From Lantana camara (lineage: Eukaryota > Streptophyta > Magnoliopsida > Lamiales > Verbenaceae), in contig CM074865.1 in NCBI GenBank assembly GCA_037501455.1, positions 15,942,501 through 16,006,500 of the forward strand: 64,000 nt of DNA, given 5' to 3'. A program made the position numbers and the translations under genes. Below are positions 44,540-57,449 of this stretch, piece after piece. How positions within the stretch are numbered: the stretch's first letter is position 1; every line of letters begins with the position of its first letter. The notes under the pieces are model-generated. The model saw only the letters and a program-made list of their open reading frames with translations. It had not been told where the DNA came from and ran no database searches.

Positions 44540-45134
44540 AGGTTGGAGAATTGCCCACTCGTGGGGCCACGTATTATTATTGTAAATTGTAACTTAAAAA
44601 ATTGATATCCGTAATTTCAAGCGAAGCCTTTTCGTAACTTTTCCCTTGGGATTCTTCTGAAACTTTACTCGGAGTTATGGATTGCATGTGGATGTGATAT
44701 ATTTATTATGCCCCTCACTTTGTCTTTCGACTGACACCTCCACGTTGTTTTTAGACTTTTACAGGTATGCTAGGCGGGGAATAAGGTCATAAGAAGTCTT
44801 TATTTTTGGGGTCTAGCGTATTTCATGTTTTAGTATTTCTCATACTTATATACTTTGATACTTTTGAATATGTATTAATCTATTTTGGAGATTGTTGTAA
44901 TATTTGGGACTCGCAGGCCATTGGATGTATATCTTTTATTTTTTATGTTGGTTGGAACTTGGATATATGTTAATTATGCTTCCGCTTCTTGTTGCATCAT
45001 TGTATAATTAGCTCAAGGGTTAGCCCGTCTTAGCTAGGTTGAGTTCTTTTATTCTTGTCACCCGTTCGCCACGTGTTAATTCATGTATGGACTTCCGTTT
45101 CATACGTGGATTGGATTCATGGTGCGGGGGATGT
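44540..45134 (+). repeat. Gypsy 2 5' LTR, left part
   Basis: AT-rich, non-coding. It must be joined with 57205-57230 across the solo LTR, after which a PBS follows at 57238-57249. Therefore this is the 3' part of a gypsy 5' LTR. The upstream LTR border was not found. Confidence 0.55.
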
Positions 45135-47033
45135 TGTTGGAAAACAGCAGAGTTAAAGCAGCAGAAGTTTAAATTTTTTTTCCAAAAGGGATCGTGATCT
45201 TGCAATGTTCGTTTCAAAACTTATGGGATTACAAGAAACTTACAACAATTGAAGCTTTCTTGAAACGTTTTGAGCCGCCCTCAAACGTTCTTCATGTGGC
45301 ATGAATCCCCGTTTCTTGAACGATTCTTTCTTTGAGATTCCAAAGTAGAAGTTCTCTAGAGTATTAATCCACACCAACCTAGATTCAAATCATGCTAGTG
45401 AGTATGCTAGCACTATAACATGCGTATTAAAGAAACAGAAACGAGAAAAAGAGAGCAAGAGAGCAAGAGAATTATCCCCAAAATTCCATGAAGGTTGGAC
45501 GTGATCTCCAAATCACGTGTAAGCCTCAAATTTTCGAACCCCTTAGTCCTTTTATAGGCTAAGGTTCGAAACCCTATTTGCTTGTAGGAGATGGTCTCCT
45601 ACTTTGACTTTTCTTCTATTCTTTCTTTCTCTCCAAGTAAATAATGTCTTATCTAAAATAAGATATTTATTTTACTAGAAAAAGAGCTCCTAACTAATTT
45701 AGGAATATTTAATTATTCTAGTAATAATTAAATATTTTATCCCAATAATATTTATTCTAATCATATTAGAATCAATACTTTATTAGAATACTATAATAGA
45801 AGATATTTATTTATTTCTATATTCTAATCAAATTAGAACAAGCAAATAATTAAATACTTAGAATCAATTCTCGAATTAATTCTATCAAGCGCTTTAGAAT
45901 TAATTCAATAATTAACTCTAAAATTAATTCTCCAATTAATTTTATTTAGCTATATAATTAATTCTCCAATTAATTATATTTAGGGATTTATAATTAATTC
46001 TCCAATTAATTATATTATGGCTTTATAATTAATTCACTAATTAATTATATTTGGGCTTGATAATTAATTCTCCAATTAATTAACACATGATCCAATTTCT
46101 CAAATGGATCACACGTCCCAAACAATGCTCTTGATCCACACGTGTACTTTACACTGTGGTCTCGTTTCGATCAATTACATGATCTTTCTAACAATACCCT
46201 TTGAACCCGATATTTGTGTATGACCCTCTAGGTTCAATTTTAGTTAGCAGTGAGCCTAATTAATTAATACACTTTATTAATTAATTACATCACAGATCGC
46301 ACGACCATAGTCTAGCAACAGGTGTGTTACCCCTACCCGAAATGTGAATGTATATTCGAAAGAACCTTTCAGTCAATGACATCATGTGCCATACGATCCT
46401 CCTACCATCCTATCTCTCGATTAAGATCTAGGGCATGAGAATATGGAGAGCCCTACCAACCTTAATCTTAAAACAAAGTTCACTTCATATTCCATTTGAT
46501 CTCAATCCAAGAAAATCCCATTTTCTTGATTTTGTGCAAGGATTTTAGGATGGAATCATGAATGACTTATGTAATAAGAGATCATCTTGCCTACAACAAG
46601 TGTATGTCATTTATTGATTCCAACAATTCTCATATATATGCCACTTGTGTAATCCCAACATAGGCCGTGGTTCAGGTGTCTATATGGCGACACCCTTTTG
46701 AGTCTATATAAAAAATTATAGAGTTAGCTCATATGAGACAATGTGGTATCTCAAGTCTAAGGATTAATTCCTAATGTCATTGACATTTGAGATATTTCCT
46801 AATCTGGAAGTTCTAGTAACGTCCTTTCCCATTTAGGAATCTTCTTACGCGGGGCACTCTCAGTGAACTTGTTCTTACAATAAGAACCCTTGTGTATTGT
46901 GTACGCATCAACTTATGGACTTTACACCCCATGAAACAGGATGATCCTTCTCGAGGACAAAACTACACAAGCAAGTCTCAACAGAGGCAAGGTCGACACT
47001 CCCACTGTCTTTCGGCCTCATTGACTTGGAGAA

Positions 47034-48930
47034 TGTTGGAAAACACGAATCAGAAAGCAGCGAAAATTTAAAAAAATTTCCAACAAAAGGATCTTGGACT
47101 CGCAATCGTGTATCCAAATTCGTAGAGATTAGAAACTTACTTTCTTAATTATCTTTCTTGAAGCGTTTCAAGCCACCCAAGAACGCTCTTCTCGCGGCTT
47201 GATCCCCTCTCCTTGGTAAAGCTCGAATCTTCAAACTTCTAACTTGAAGCTCTCTAGAGATAGTCCACCAACTTGACTACAATCTAACTAGTAAGGATGT
47301 TAGTTCTCTAGTTAGTGTTTAGGCTTAACCTAGGGTTTCGTTTATCTTGGAGAAGGGATGGTGTTCAACACATGAACCAAAAGAATTCTCGATTAGCCCT
47401 AAGGGGAGCTCGAGCTCCCCTATTTATAGGAAGGGGAGGACCGAAAATCTTAGTCCTTATGGACTAAGGATTTGGTCCCTCTCTCCTATTACTTGATCAT
47501 CAAGTAATTTTGACTTTGACTTTGAATTCAAATTAAAATCAACTTTCAAGAGAGCTAAAATATCCAAACTATTTTTGGATAATTTTATACTTTATTTATT
47601 TAAAATAAATAACTTATTTTATCTAATTAATTAATTCACAATTAATTAACTAGATTATTTTTCTCCAAAATAAGACTTTCTTTTTAATTCAAAATTAAAC
47701 CAAAGTCTATTAAATAATTAATCACATTAATTATTTAACACATAAATAAATATACACATATATTTACACATGTGTCACTCACGTGAGCTACACGTGTGGA
47801 ACCCTCTTGGCCCGATTAACTCGTTTAATCATTTTAACGCCTTAACTCATGTAACCAAGTTGTTGTGTGTGACCCTCTAGGTTCTCAATTCAATTAGCAG
47901 TGACCCCAATTAATTAATTAATCAGTCCACAGATTAAACAACCATAGTCTAGCAATAGTGTTTATCCCCTAGCTGAATTGGAATGTTCGGATTCGACAGA
48001 ACCTTTAAGTCATTGATTAATGTGAGATACAATCCTCCTACTTACTATCTCTCAACTAAGATCTAGGGTAAGGGAATAATCATAACCCTATTAATCCGGT
48101 CTTAAAGCTAAGTGCATTTCATATCCATTTGATCTCAATCCAAGAAACCTTTTTCTTGATGTCTTGATCTACTGCCTTGGCCAAGGACTCCATATGGCAT
48201 ATGAATGACTTACACAATAAGAGATCGCCTTGCAAATGCAAGTGTAGGTCCTTTCTTGATTCTCATTCACTTTCATGAATCACTTGTGCAGCCCCAGCAT
48301 AAGCCTTGAATCAGTTGTCTAAGGCGACACCCTTTAAAGCTTATACCTAAGATTACAGAGTTAATTCATAAAGCGACAAGGAACCTCAAGTCTAAGGATC
48401 AATTAATCACATCAATGACTCGTGAGATATTTCCTAATCTGGAAGTTTTTATGTCCTGAAATAGAAACCTCCTTTCCCATTTAGGAATCTTCTCACACGG
48501 GGCACCTCAGTGAACTTACTTATTGAAGTAAAACCCTCATGTATCACGCACGTATCAACTATACACTTTGCACCTCCATGAAACAAGGTGGTCCTTCTTA
48601 AGGGCGTGATCCCACAAGCAAGCCTTAGAGGAGTCAGGTTGACACTCCCACTGTCGGTAGGACTCATCAGCTTGGAGTATTTTACTAATCATGACTTATG
48701 TGATATAGGGCTCGTTTCATGAACTATTTCACCTAAATGGTAGAGTCCTAAAGTCATCAGGATTAGGGGAGTTCTCATACATGCAGAGATAAAGTAAACG
48801 CATACCAAACAAGAGCATATAAAGAAGTGTTGCCTCAATTCGTTATTTCATTCAAAGATTGTCTGTGATTACAACAAGGAAAAGCACAAAGCGGATATAC
48901 AATCGGCTTTCTAGGGCACTATTCCTAACA
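47034..48930 (-). repeat. 3' LTR of copia 2
   Basis: TGTTGGAAAACACGAATC...CACTATTCCTAACA. Relative to the other LTR it lacks part of the ACACGTGT-rich segment near 47770. Purine tract AAGTGGGAGAT (minus strand) at 48931-48941. Confidence 0.93.
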
Positions 48931-48946
48931 ATCTCCCACTTGCCCG

Positions 48947-50455
48947 TCAAAGCCATTCTAAAGCTACTCTAAGTCCCATCTTCTGAAGATGTCCTTGGAA
49001 AGCTTCTCGACTAAGGGGTTTAGTAAGTGGATCTGCCACGTTCTCTGCTGATGTGACCCTCTCAATTTGCACATCTCCTCTTTTGATAATATCACGGATT
49101 AGGTGATACTTCCTCATAATGTGCTTGGTCCGTTGGTGAGATCTTGGTTCTCTTGCTTGAGCAACCGCCCCAGTGTTGTCACAAAACACAGAAATGGGGT
49201 CTTTCATGCTAGGAACAACTTTCAATTCTTAAATGAAGTTTCTAATCCAAACACCTTCCTTAGCTGCATCATTTGCAGCTAAGTATTCGGCCTCAGTGAT
49301 CGAATCTGCAGTGGTAGTTTGCTTGGAACTCTTCCAACTCACTGCTCCGCCGTTTAGGCAGCAAATGTATCCTGACATTGACTTAAAATCATCTAAGTCA
49401 GATGCAAAGCTTGCATCGCAGTATCCTTCAACAGTAAGATCTTTCTGACCTCCGTAAACTAAGAATAAACCTTTAGTACTTTTCAAGTACTTAAGAATAT
49501 TCTTCACGGCAGCCCAGTGACCATCTCCAGGGTCAGATTGTAAACGACTTGTTACACTAAGTGCATAAGCCACATCCGGTCGGGTACATAACATTGCACA
49601 CATTATGCTACCTATTGCTGATGCATAAGGTGTATGAGTCATTCTTTCCTTCTCAAGGTTAGTCTTAGGACACATCTTCTTAGAAAGACATGTTCCTACA
49701 CTCATAGGAAGGTTCTTAACCTTTGCTGACTCCATATTGAATCTCTTCAATACTTTGTCAATGTACATCGACTGTGATAGTCCTATTAACCTTCTAGATC
49801 TATCTCGATAGATTTTAATTCCAAGGATATAGGACGCATCACCAAGATCTTTCATCTCGAATTGGTTCGATAACCATAACTTAGTCACTTTCATGTCATC
49901 CTTCGAATTCCCAATAAGAAGGATGTCATCAACATAAAGTACTAAGAATTGCACTGAGGTCTTCAATTCCTTTCTATACACACAAGATTCATTTGAAATT
50001 TGAATGAAGCCAAACGCTTTGACCGATTCATCAAACCGAATGTTCCAATTCCTAGAAGCCTGCTTCAATCCATAGATTGATCTTTGGAGTTTGCAAACCT
50101 TTTGCTCACTCCCACTGAATGTGAAACCTATGGGTTGCTCCATGTAAATGTCTTTATCAATGTCACCATTGAGAAAGGCAGTTTTCACATCCATTTGCCA
50201 TATCTCATAGTTATAATATGCAGCAATGGCAAGTATGATCCGAATAGACTTTTGCATTGCAACCGGTGAAAAAGTTTCATCAAAGTCCACGCCGGGTCTT
50301 TGAGTGAATCCTTTTGCAACCAGTCTTGCTTTGTAGGTTGTAATGCTTTCATCAACTCCAAGCTTTCTCTTAAAGATCCATTTGCAACCTATGGGTTTGA
50401 CCCCATCAGGCAAATCTACCAAGGTCCAAACTTGGTTGGAGTTCATGGAATCCAT
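48947..50455 (-). pseudogene. Copia 2 reverse transcriptase and RNase H
   Basis: The RT domain starts near SNQVWTLVDLPDGVKPIGCK and has KARLVAKGFTQRPGVDFDET, MDVKTAFLNGDIDKDIYMEQ, SIYGLKQASRNW and the catalytic FLVLYVDDILLIG (YVDD). RNase H follows with GYCDASFASD, the ADSITEAEYLA motif and, after a single in-frame TAA at about 49230, VFCDNTGAVAQARE and RTKHIMRKYHLIRD. The frame ends at 48947, six bases before the purine tract. Apart from the one stop this part is intact; about 510 codons together. Confidence 0.95.
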
Positions 50456-50832
50456 TTTGGATTTCGTGGCTTCTATCCACTGTTCAGAGTCAGAATCTGA
50501 AAGTGTCTCCTCATATGTTAAAGGATCATTATCCTTTTGAGAGATTTCATGGAAGAATCCATACCATCTCTCCGGCTGTCTAGGAATGCGTTCAGAACGC
50601 CTTAGAGGAGGATTTGCGTGTGTATCGAAATTCGTGATTGGTCAGAAGGGGACGTTTCTTCAGTGGGTGGTGTGGGATCAATTTGTACTTCTTCTAATTC
50701 TATGATCTTGCCTTTCTTTTCTTTAAGGAACGGTTCCTCCAGAAAAGTGACATTTCTGGAAACAAACACCTTTTGCTCAGATTGATCATAGAAGTAGTAT
50801 CCTATGGATTCCTTAGAATAATCTACAAAGTA

Positions 50833-51426
50833 TCATAAGTTAGAACGAGATTCTAACTTATCTCCCACTGTCCTCTTCACGTAAGCAGGACCACCCCAAA
50901 TTCTTAAGTAAGAATAACTAGGGATTTTACCATGCCACATTTCATAGGGCGTTTTAGGGACTGACTTAGAAGGAACTAGATTCAAAATCTTTGCTGCACT
51001 TTCTAGGGCATATCCCCAGAAAGAAGGTGGTAAGTCAGTGAAACTCATCATGGAACGAACCATATCAAGTAGAGTTCGATTCCTTCTCTCAGAAACTCCA
51101 TTAAGCTGAGGAGTTCCCGAAGGAGTCCACTGAGAGATAATCCCATTATCTTTGAGATGATTAAGGAATTCTTCACTAAGATACTCGCCTCCTCGATCAG
51201 ATCGAAGTGCTTTGATCTTGTGACCAGTTTGGTTCTCAACCTCCTTTTGAAATTCTAAGAATTTCTCAAAAGTTTCAGATTTATACTTCATTAAGTATAC
51301 ATAACCATACCGACTAAAGTCATCAGTAAAGGTTATAAAATACTGATGATTATTTCTTGTGCTTACACTAAGCGGTCCACAAACATCAGTATGGATCAAA
51401 TCCAAGACCTTAGTAGCACGTTCCAC
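50833..51426 (-). pseudogene. Copia 2 integrase core
   Basis: Catalytic residues are visible: LIHTDVCGPL (first Asp), YFITFTDDFSRYGYVY, LRSDRGGEYLSEEF (second Asp) and QLNGVSERRNRTLLD (Glu), then YEMWHGKIPSYSYLRIWGG. It is in a different frame from, or separated by stops from, gag-protease (end near 51556) and RT (start near 50455). The integrase C-terminus (50456-50832) carries several breaks. Confidence 0.93.
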
Positions 51427-51555
51427 AGTTCCTTTAAAAGGAACTTTGGATATTTTCCCTTTGAGACAGGATTCGCAAGAAGTTAACTCTTTGAGATCAT
51501 TTTCAGAGAATGATCCTAAAGTGTTTATCTTGCTAATTTTGTTCTTGGAAATGTG

Positions 51556-52860
51556 TCATAATCTAGCGTGCCATAAGGGAGCTGAAACTTTATCATCTCT
51601 CTTACGTTTAGTTTCTCGTTGTATATTCATAATATTGATATTCTGAGTTAGATAAAGTCCATTACTTAGAGTACCGATGTGAACGGAAGAGTTATTCCAT
51701 TTGATAAAGTATTTACCATTCTTAATATAAGTTTCATAACCTTTACAATCTAAAATTGGAACTAAAATTATATTACGAATAATGCTCGGTGCATAAAGGA
51801 CTTTATTTAAGACTAACTCAAAACTACCTAAATCTAATCTAATTGTGCCTAAAGCTCGAGCTTCAATGTTTGAGCCATCGCCGATCTTCAAGACACATTC
51901 TCCTTCTTTGAGTTGTTGGACTTCACTTAGCATCTGTACATCATTACAGATATGAGTTCCACAACCGGTATCAAGTACCCAAGAACTAGAATTAATAGAA
52001 AGATTTATTTCAACGAGAAACATACCTTTCTTTAGAGTAGCCTTGTACTCTGGGCAGTTTCTCCTCCAATGTCCCGCTTTGCCACAATGGAAGCAAACAT
52101 CCTCTTTCTGATCACGCTTCTTCTTTTGGGCCTTCCCTTTCGAAACGCCACCAGTGGGCCTAAGGGGTTTCTTCTTCTTCTTTTGGGCTTTCTTGCCCTT
52201 ACCTTTAGAAGGCCCAGAAGATGAAGATGGAGCATTCACCATCAAAACCTTATTGTCCTTCTTGATCGTGCTTTCAGCAGTCACAAACTGACTAATCAGC
52301 TCAGCTACAGTAGCACCAGCATGATTCATATTGAAGTTAAGGACAAATGGGTTGAATGATGGTGGGAGCGAAGCTAGCAACAAATCCACTGAAAGCTCAT
52401 CTTTCAGTGGCATGTCCATGGAAGCAAGTTTCTCAGTAAGGGCGAGAAACTTGAGTCCATATTCATGGACACTTGAACCTTCCCTCATTCTCAAGTGGAA
52501 CAATTCCTTTGAGGTGTTATACCTTGTAACACGTTCATGAGGGCGGTAAAGTTGCTCTAAGTGGTCGTAAATCTCCCAAGCAATTCCATGGCCTCATGTT
52601 GCCTTTGCAAGTCCGGAGACATGTTAGCCAACATAAGGCAACGGGCTTGGAGATTATCATCCTTCCACTTCTGGATCGCGTCCCGCTCGGCCCGAGTGGG
52701 AGCGTCCCCTTCAGGACTAGGCTCCCCTTCGAAGAGAACATAAGTTCTCTTCTCAGAATCTAAAATGATTTTTTAGATTCCTCGGCCAATCAGAATAGTT
52801 GGGACCAGTCAACTTGTTTGACTCGAGGATCGATATAAGAGGGTTTTTGGTTGCTATTTC
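51556..52860 (-). pseudogene. Copia 2 gag and protease
   Basis: The gag N-terminus is near 52850 (SNKLTGPNYSDWPRNLK). A frameshift follows near 52770, then GDAPTRAERDAIQKWKDDN, CLMLANMSPDLQRQHEAMEL, a break near 52560, and MREGSSVHEYGLKFLALTEK, with a basic stretch (GKKAQKKKKKPL). The zinc knuckle is CFHCGKAGHWRRNC. The protease has WVLDTGCGTHIC, where DTGC replaces the usual DSGA/DTGA; this may impair it. The pre-integrase zinc-binding part starts near LWHARL, where the frame ends. Confidence 0.9.
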
Positions 52861-55006
52861 AAAACACGTAGAGAATCACAGAATCTACGACCTAAATGGT
52901 AAAACAGAGAACTAGTGAGCATGCTAAATTATAACGATATACAAAAGATAAGGTCTTTAATCTAATGTAGCTCCCACTGTTTTTCAAAGATCTATAATTC
53001 CCAAAGATCTAAGAGGAACGCGTTTCCCAATGGGTACTAAGATCCTAAGCATTTTACCTTGAACCCACGACTCGCGGACATTCTAAGTAAAACCCTAGGT
53101 AGGTACAACTTAACAATTCTAACACCTTTAGAACTCTTAGTAATTGTTTTTTGCATCACCTATCTTTCAATATGGACCCACGACTCGTGCGACATCCATA
53201 TTTACTTAGGCGTTAAGCTAGACCCATCAATCATAAGATCATGATCAAAACTTAGTTTGAACGACCCACGACTCGCGGACATCGCCCTTGCCAAAAGTGA
53301 CCATGAAAATATTGACCATTTAAAATGATCAATTAGGTAACTAAGAGCTATGATGGAATGCTAGGAATTTAATTCAAAATTTGCACCTCGAATTAAACAC
53401 CTATTTATTCGAAATTAGCTTAATATTTAATGGGAATTTTCGAATCAACCGGAGAGTTGTCCGGTTCGACCTCACCAACATATATGTTATCCAATTTTAT
53501 TAGTCTTGATTAATGCAAGTACACTTAAATGTATTTCAAACAAGCACATAAACAGATAACATGTCCTAGCATGATACTAACATGTAATGATCATGGGTTC
53601 TACCTATCTTATGCGTGATATGTGGGAGCCACTCCACAATCACAAGTTCTAACATACATGCCACATAAACAGTTTAAATCACATAGGGGAAAACGGTAAC
53701 AAAATACGAGCCCTATCTCTATTACATTTTACAAATGAGATTCCCCTCCCTAACATTTTGAGGGGTCTTCACTTATGGCCTCCTTGTTACTTGAATGTGG
53801 TTCATCTTACTCAATGGGTGCATTGTCTCCAAAATGAAAATAAAACCTCACCACCTATCTATACTCTCAAATTAAAAAGAAAAAGACATAAAGTAATAAG
53901 GCTCAATCTTCATATTGGCCTTAGACAATTACACGGGGCATACCCCGGCCTAAAAAACAGTAATATGGAAAGCCACATAATAAATCACATAACAGTACGC
54001 ACATAAGTGAGGCTCCAACCTCAATTGAAAAACGCAACTATAGGGCTCCAACCCCAATTTAAACCATCCATGTGCATAAATTAAAACCATACATAAGTCT
54101 AAACCCATGATCACCTAACATGCTTTTGCAAGAATTTAAATTTAACCAATAAATTAAAATTCTCGCTTTAAGCTCTAATAGCTTAAAACACGACTTAGAT
54201 GCAATTCTTGTTCAAGAGCCTTTTCAATAAAACCCGAAAAACAATGAACTACTAAAATTCCAACTAATTTCTGAAAATTAATAATTTTATTCTTTCAATA
54301 TTTTCATAAAATAATGTTTGTAATTTTTCAAAATTTAAATCGTTCAAAATTTTAAAATCCCAATCTAAACAATTATTTAAAAAATAATTCAAATTTAATA
54401 AAATAAAAATTTTTAGGAAAAATTAAATTGGGATTGGATTGGACTAAACACGAAAATCAAGATCGCGAAACGAGGGCCAGGCCTCGCCCGCACGCCAGCC
54501 CAGACGAACCGCACGCATCGTGGGCGAGCGAGCGCGTTTCGCCTAGGCGGGAAGGCAGGCGGGCCACGGGAGGCTCCCGTACGGTTGCGGGAGGAGCAGA
54601 CGGGCGCGCCTACCTGCTGGCGGGTAGGCCTCCCGCGCTGTTCCGGGAGGGACGGGCGGGCAGTCCCGCGCGGCTGCGGGACTGCTGTGCGGGACGGCGC
54701 GGGCCTGGGCGTGCGACGCCCTAGCACGCCTAGGCTCGCATTTTCGTAACGCGATTTTTGTGTTTCGTGTTTCAGTTCAAAATCAACAACAATCCAAAAT
54801 TTTAAAAACACGATTTAAAAGGATTTCAATCAAAACGGTTTTCAAAAACATAATTTAAGAAAACAGTTTCAGAAATTCAAGAAAAATTACAGTTTCGTAA
54901 TTCATGCTTTCTAAATGAACTCAAGAATACTCAATTCGCATCTAGGCCTAAGAATTTCTACCAAATTCAGAATAACTGAGACGAATCAGAAACACGATTA
55001 ACGAGG
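52861..55006 (-). other. Copia 2 leader with GC-rich block
   Basis: About 2.1 kb between PBS and gag, unusually long. At 54465-54735 a GC-rich block has repeated inverted motifs (GGGAGGCTCCC; CCCGCGCGGCTGCGGG) able to form strong stems. The flanks match copia 1 at 29253-31141 closely, but the block does not. Short phrases CCCACGACTCGCGGAC recur at 53070-53280. Confidence 0.75.
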
Positions 55007-55020
55007 TGGCTCTGATACCA
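55007..55020 (-). other. Primer-binding site of copia 2
   Basis: Minus strand TGGTATCAGAGCCA, two bases from the 5' LTR end; complementary to the 3' end of initiator tRNA-Met. Confidence 0.95.
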
Positions 55021-55022
55021 CT

Positions 55023-56944
55023 TGTTGGAAAACACGAATCAGAAAGCAGCGGAAATTTAAAAAATTTTCCAACAAAAGGATCTTGGACTCGCAATCGTGT
55101 ATCCAAATTCGTAGAGATCAGAAACTTACTTTCTTAATTATCTTTCTTGAAGTGTTTCAAGCCACCCAAGAACGCTCTTCTCGCGGCTTGATCCCCTCTC
55201 CTTGGTAAAGCTCGAATCTTCAAACTTCTAACTTGAAGCTCTCTAGAGATAGTCCACCAACTTGACTACAATCTAACTAGTAAGGATGCTAGTTCTCTAG
55301 TTAGTGTTTAGGCTTAACCTAGGGTTTCGTTTATCTTGGAGAAGGGATGGTGTTCAACACATGAACCAAAAGAATTCTCGATTAGCCCTAAGGGGAGCTC
55401 GAGCTCCCCTATTTATAGGAAGGGGAGGGCCGAAAATCTTAGTCCTTATGGACTAAGGATTTGGTCCCTCTCTCCTATTACTTGATCATCAAGTAATTTT
55501 GACTTTGACTTTAAATTCAAATTCAAATCAACTTTCAGAGAGCTAAAATATCCAAACTATTTTTGGATAATTTTATACTTTATTTATTTAAAATAAATAA
55601 CTTATTTTATCTAATTAATTAATTCACAATTAATTAACTAGATTATTTTTCTCCAAAATAAGACTTTCTTTTTAATTCAAAATTAAACCAAAATCTATTA
55701 AATAATTAATCACATTAGTTATTTAACACATAAATAAATATACACATATATTTACACACGTGTGAGACACGTGTCACAAGGACACGTGTCACTCACGTGA
55801 GCCACACGTGTGGTTCACACGTGTGGAACCCTCTTGGCCCGATTAACTCGTTTAATCATTTTAAAGCCTTAACTCATGTAACCAAGTTGTTGTGTGTGAT
55901 CCTCTAGGTTCTCAATTCAATTAGCAGTGACCCCAATTAATTAATTCACTAATTAATTAATCAGTCCATAGATTAAACGACCATAGTCTAGCAACAGGTG
56001 TTTAACCTCTAGCTGAATTGGAATGTTCGGATTCGACAGAACCTTTAAGTCATTGATTAATGTGAGATACAATCCTCCTACTTACTATCTCTCAACTAAG
56101 ATCTAGGGTAAGGGAATAATCAGAACCCTATTAATCCGGTCTTAAAGCTAAGTGCATTTCATATCCATTTGATCTCAATCCAAGAAACCCTTTTCTTGAT
56201 GTCTTGATCTACTGCCTTGGCCAAGGACTCCATATGGCATATGAATGACTTACACAATAAGAGATCGCCTTGCAAATGCAAGTGTAGGTCCTTTCTTGAT
56301 TCTCATTCACTTTCATGAATCACTTGTGCAGCCCCAACATAAGCCTTGAATCAGTTGTCTAAGGCGACACCCTTTAAAGCTTATACCTAAGATTACAGAG
56401 TTAATTCATAAAGCGACAAGGAACCTCAAGTCTAAGGATCAATTAATCACATCAATGACTCGTGAGATATTTCCTAATCTGGAAGTTTTTATTTCCTGAA
56501 ATAGAAACCTCCTTTCCCATTTAGGAATCTTCTCACACGGGGCACCTCAGTGAACTTACTTATTGAAGTAAGCACCCTCATGTATCACGCACGTATCAGC
56601 TATACACTTTGCACCTCCATGAAACAAGGTGGTCCTTCTTAAGGGCGTGATCCCACAAGCAAGCCTTAGAGGAGTCAGGTTGACACTTCCACTATCTGTA
56701 GGACTCATCGGCTTGGAGTATTTTACTAATCATGACTCATGTGATATAGGGCTCGTTTCATGAACCATTTCACCTAAATGGTAGAGTCCTAAAGTCATCA
56801 GGATTAGGGAGTTCTCATACATGCACAGATAAAGTAAACGCATACCAAACAATTCGTTATTTCATTCAAAGATTGTCTGTGATTACAATAAGGAAAAGCG
56901 CAAAGCGGATATACAATCGGCTTTCTAGGGCACTATTCCTAACA
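55023..56944 (-). repeat. 5' LTR of copia 2
   Basis: Ends TGTTGGAAAACACG and ACTATTCCTAACA. Contains the ACACGTGTGAGACACGTGTC palindrome cluster at about 55756-55825 and an AGCTCGAGCTCCCCTATTTATA stretch at about 55395-55418. Confidence 0.93.
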
Positions 56945-57237
56945 GAGAAGATTCTAATCCTCGCCTATGGAGTTAAGAACTAGTTTCATGTGCTATTCAC
57001 ATAATGACAAAGTACTTAACGGTCTCATCGGATTAGGGGAGTTCTAGACATGCACACGTAATGGAAACACACAAAACACGTATTGACACATAAGAAGTGT
57101 TCGCCTGTGATTATTATAATTCGTATATTATTCAAAGATTGTCTGTGATATAGGGAAAGTCCCAAAGCATACAAGCTTTCTAGGGCACTATTCCCAACAG
57201 ATGTAATGCCTATCGGTGCGGGTGCTACATCCTAAAG

Positions 57238-57249
57238 TGGTATCAGACC
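57238..57249 (+). other. Primer-binding site of gypsy 2
   Basis: TGGTATCAGACC, one base off the initiator-Met PBS, a few bases after the LTR end (GTGCTACA). Confidence 0.85.
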
Positions 57250-57449
57250 TTAGGTTGCAAAACCGGGCTCTTGAGTCGTGTCTTGTCGGTCTAGGTCGTA
57301 CGGCTTAGGAACTATGTGACAATTTGAGAGTCTTGCATTATTATGTGATTATTTCTTGACTTAATTGTTAGATATTATTTGATGCACCTTAATTGCATTT
57401 CATGAAAATTGTCTAACCCCGGCACGCATTTCCAATGTTTTCTTTGTAG

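Larger units (their letters stand above)
47034..56944 (-). mobile_element. Ty1/copia retrotransposon, nearly complete (copia 2)
   Basis: 9.9 kb with two LTRs (47034-48930, 1897 bp; 55023-56944, 1922 bp) and a perfect 5-bp duplication GAGAA (47029-47033 and 56945-56949). On the minus strand the order is 5' LTR, PBS, about 2.1-kb leader, gag, protease, integrase, RT, RNase H, purine tract, 3' LTR. The order integrase before RT is copia-type. Long LTRs and the gag sequence suggest the Angela-like group. Several frameshifts and stops make it defective, but far less decayed than copia 1. Confidence 0.95.
45135..57199 (-). mobile_element. Solo LTR of a copia family, split by copia 2
   Basis: TGTTGGAAAACAGCAG... 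at 45135 and ...ACTATTCCCAACA ending at 57199, flanked by a perfect GATGT duplication (45130-45134 and 57200-57204). The LTR proper is 45135-47033 plus 56950-57199, about 2.15 kb. It is related to, but distinct from, the LTRs of copia 1 and 2. It has no internal region of its own, so it arose by LTR-LTR recombination before copia 2 entered. Confidence 0.92.
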
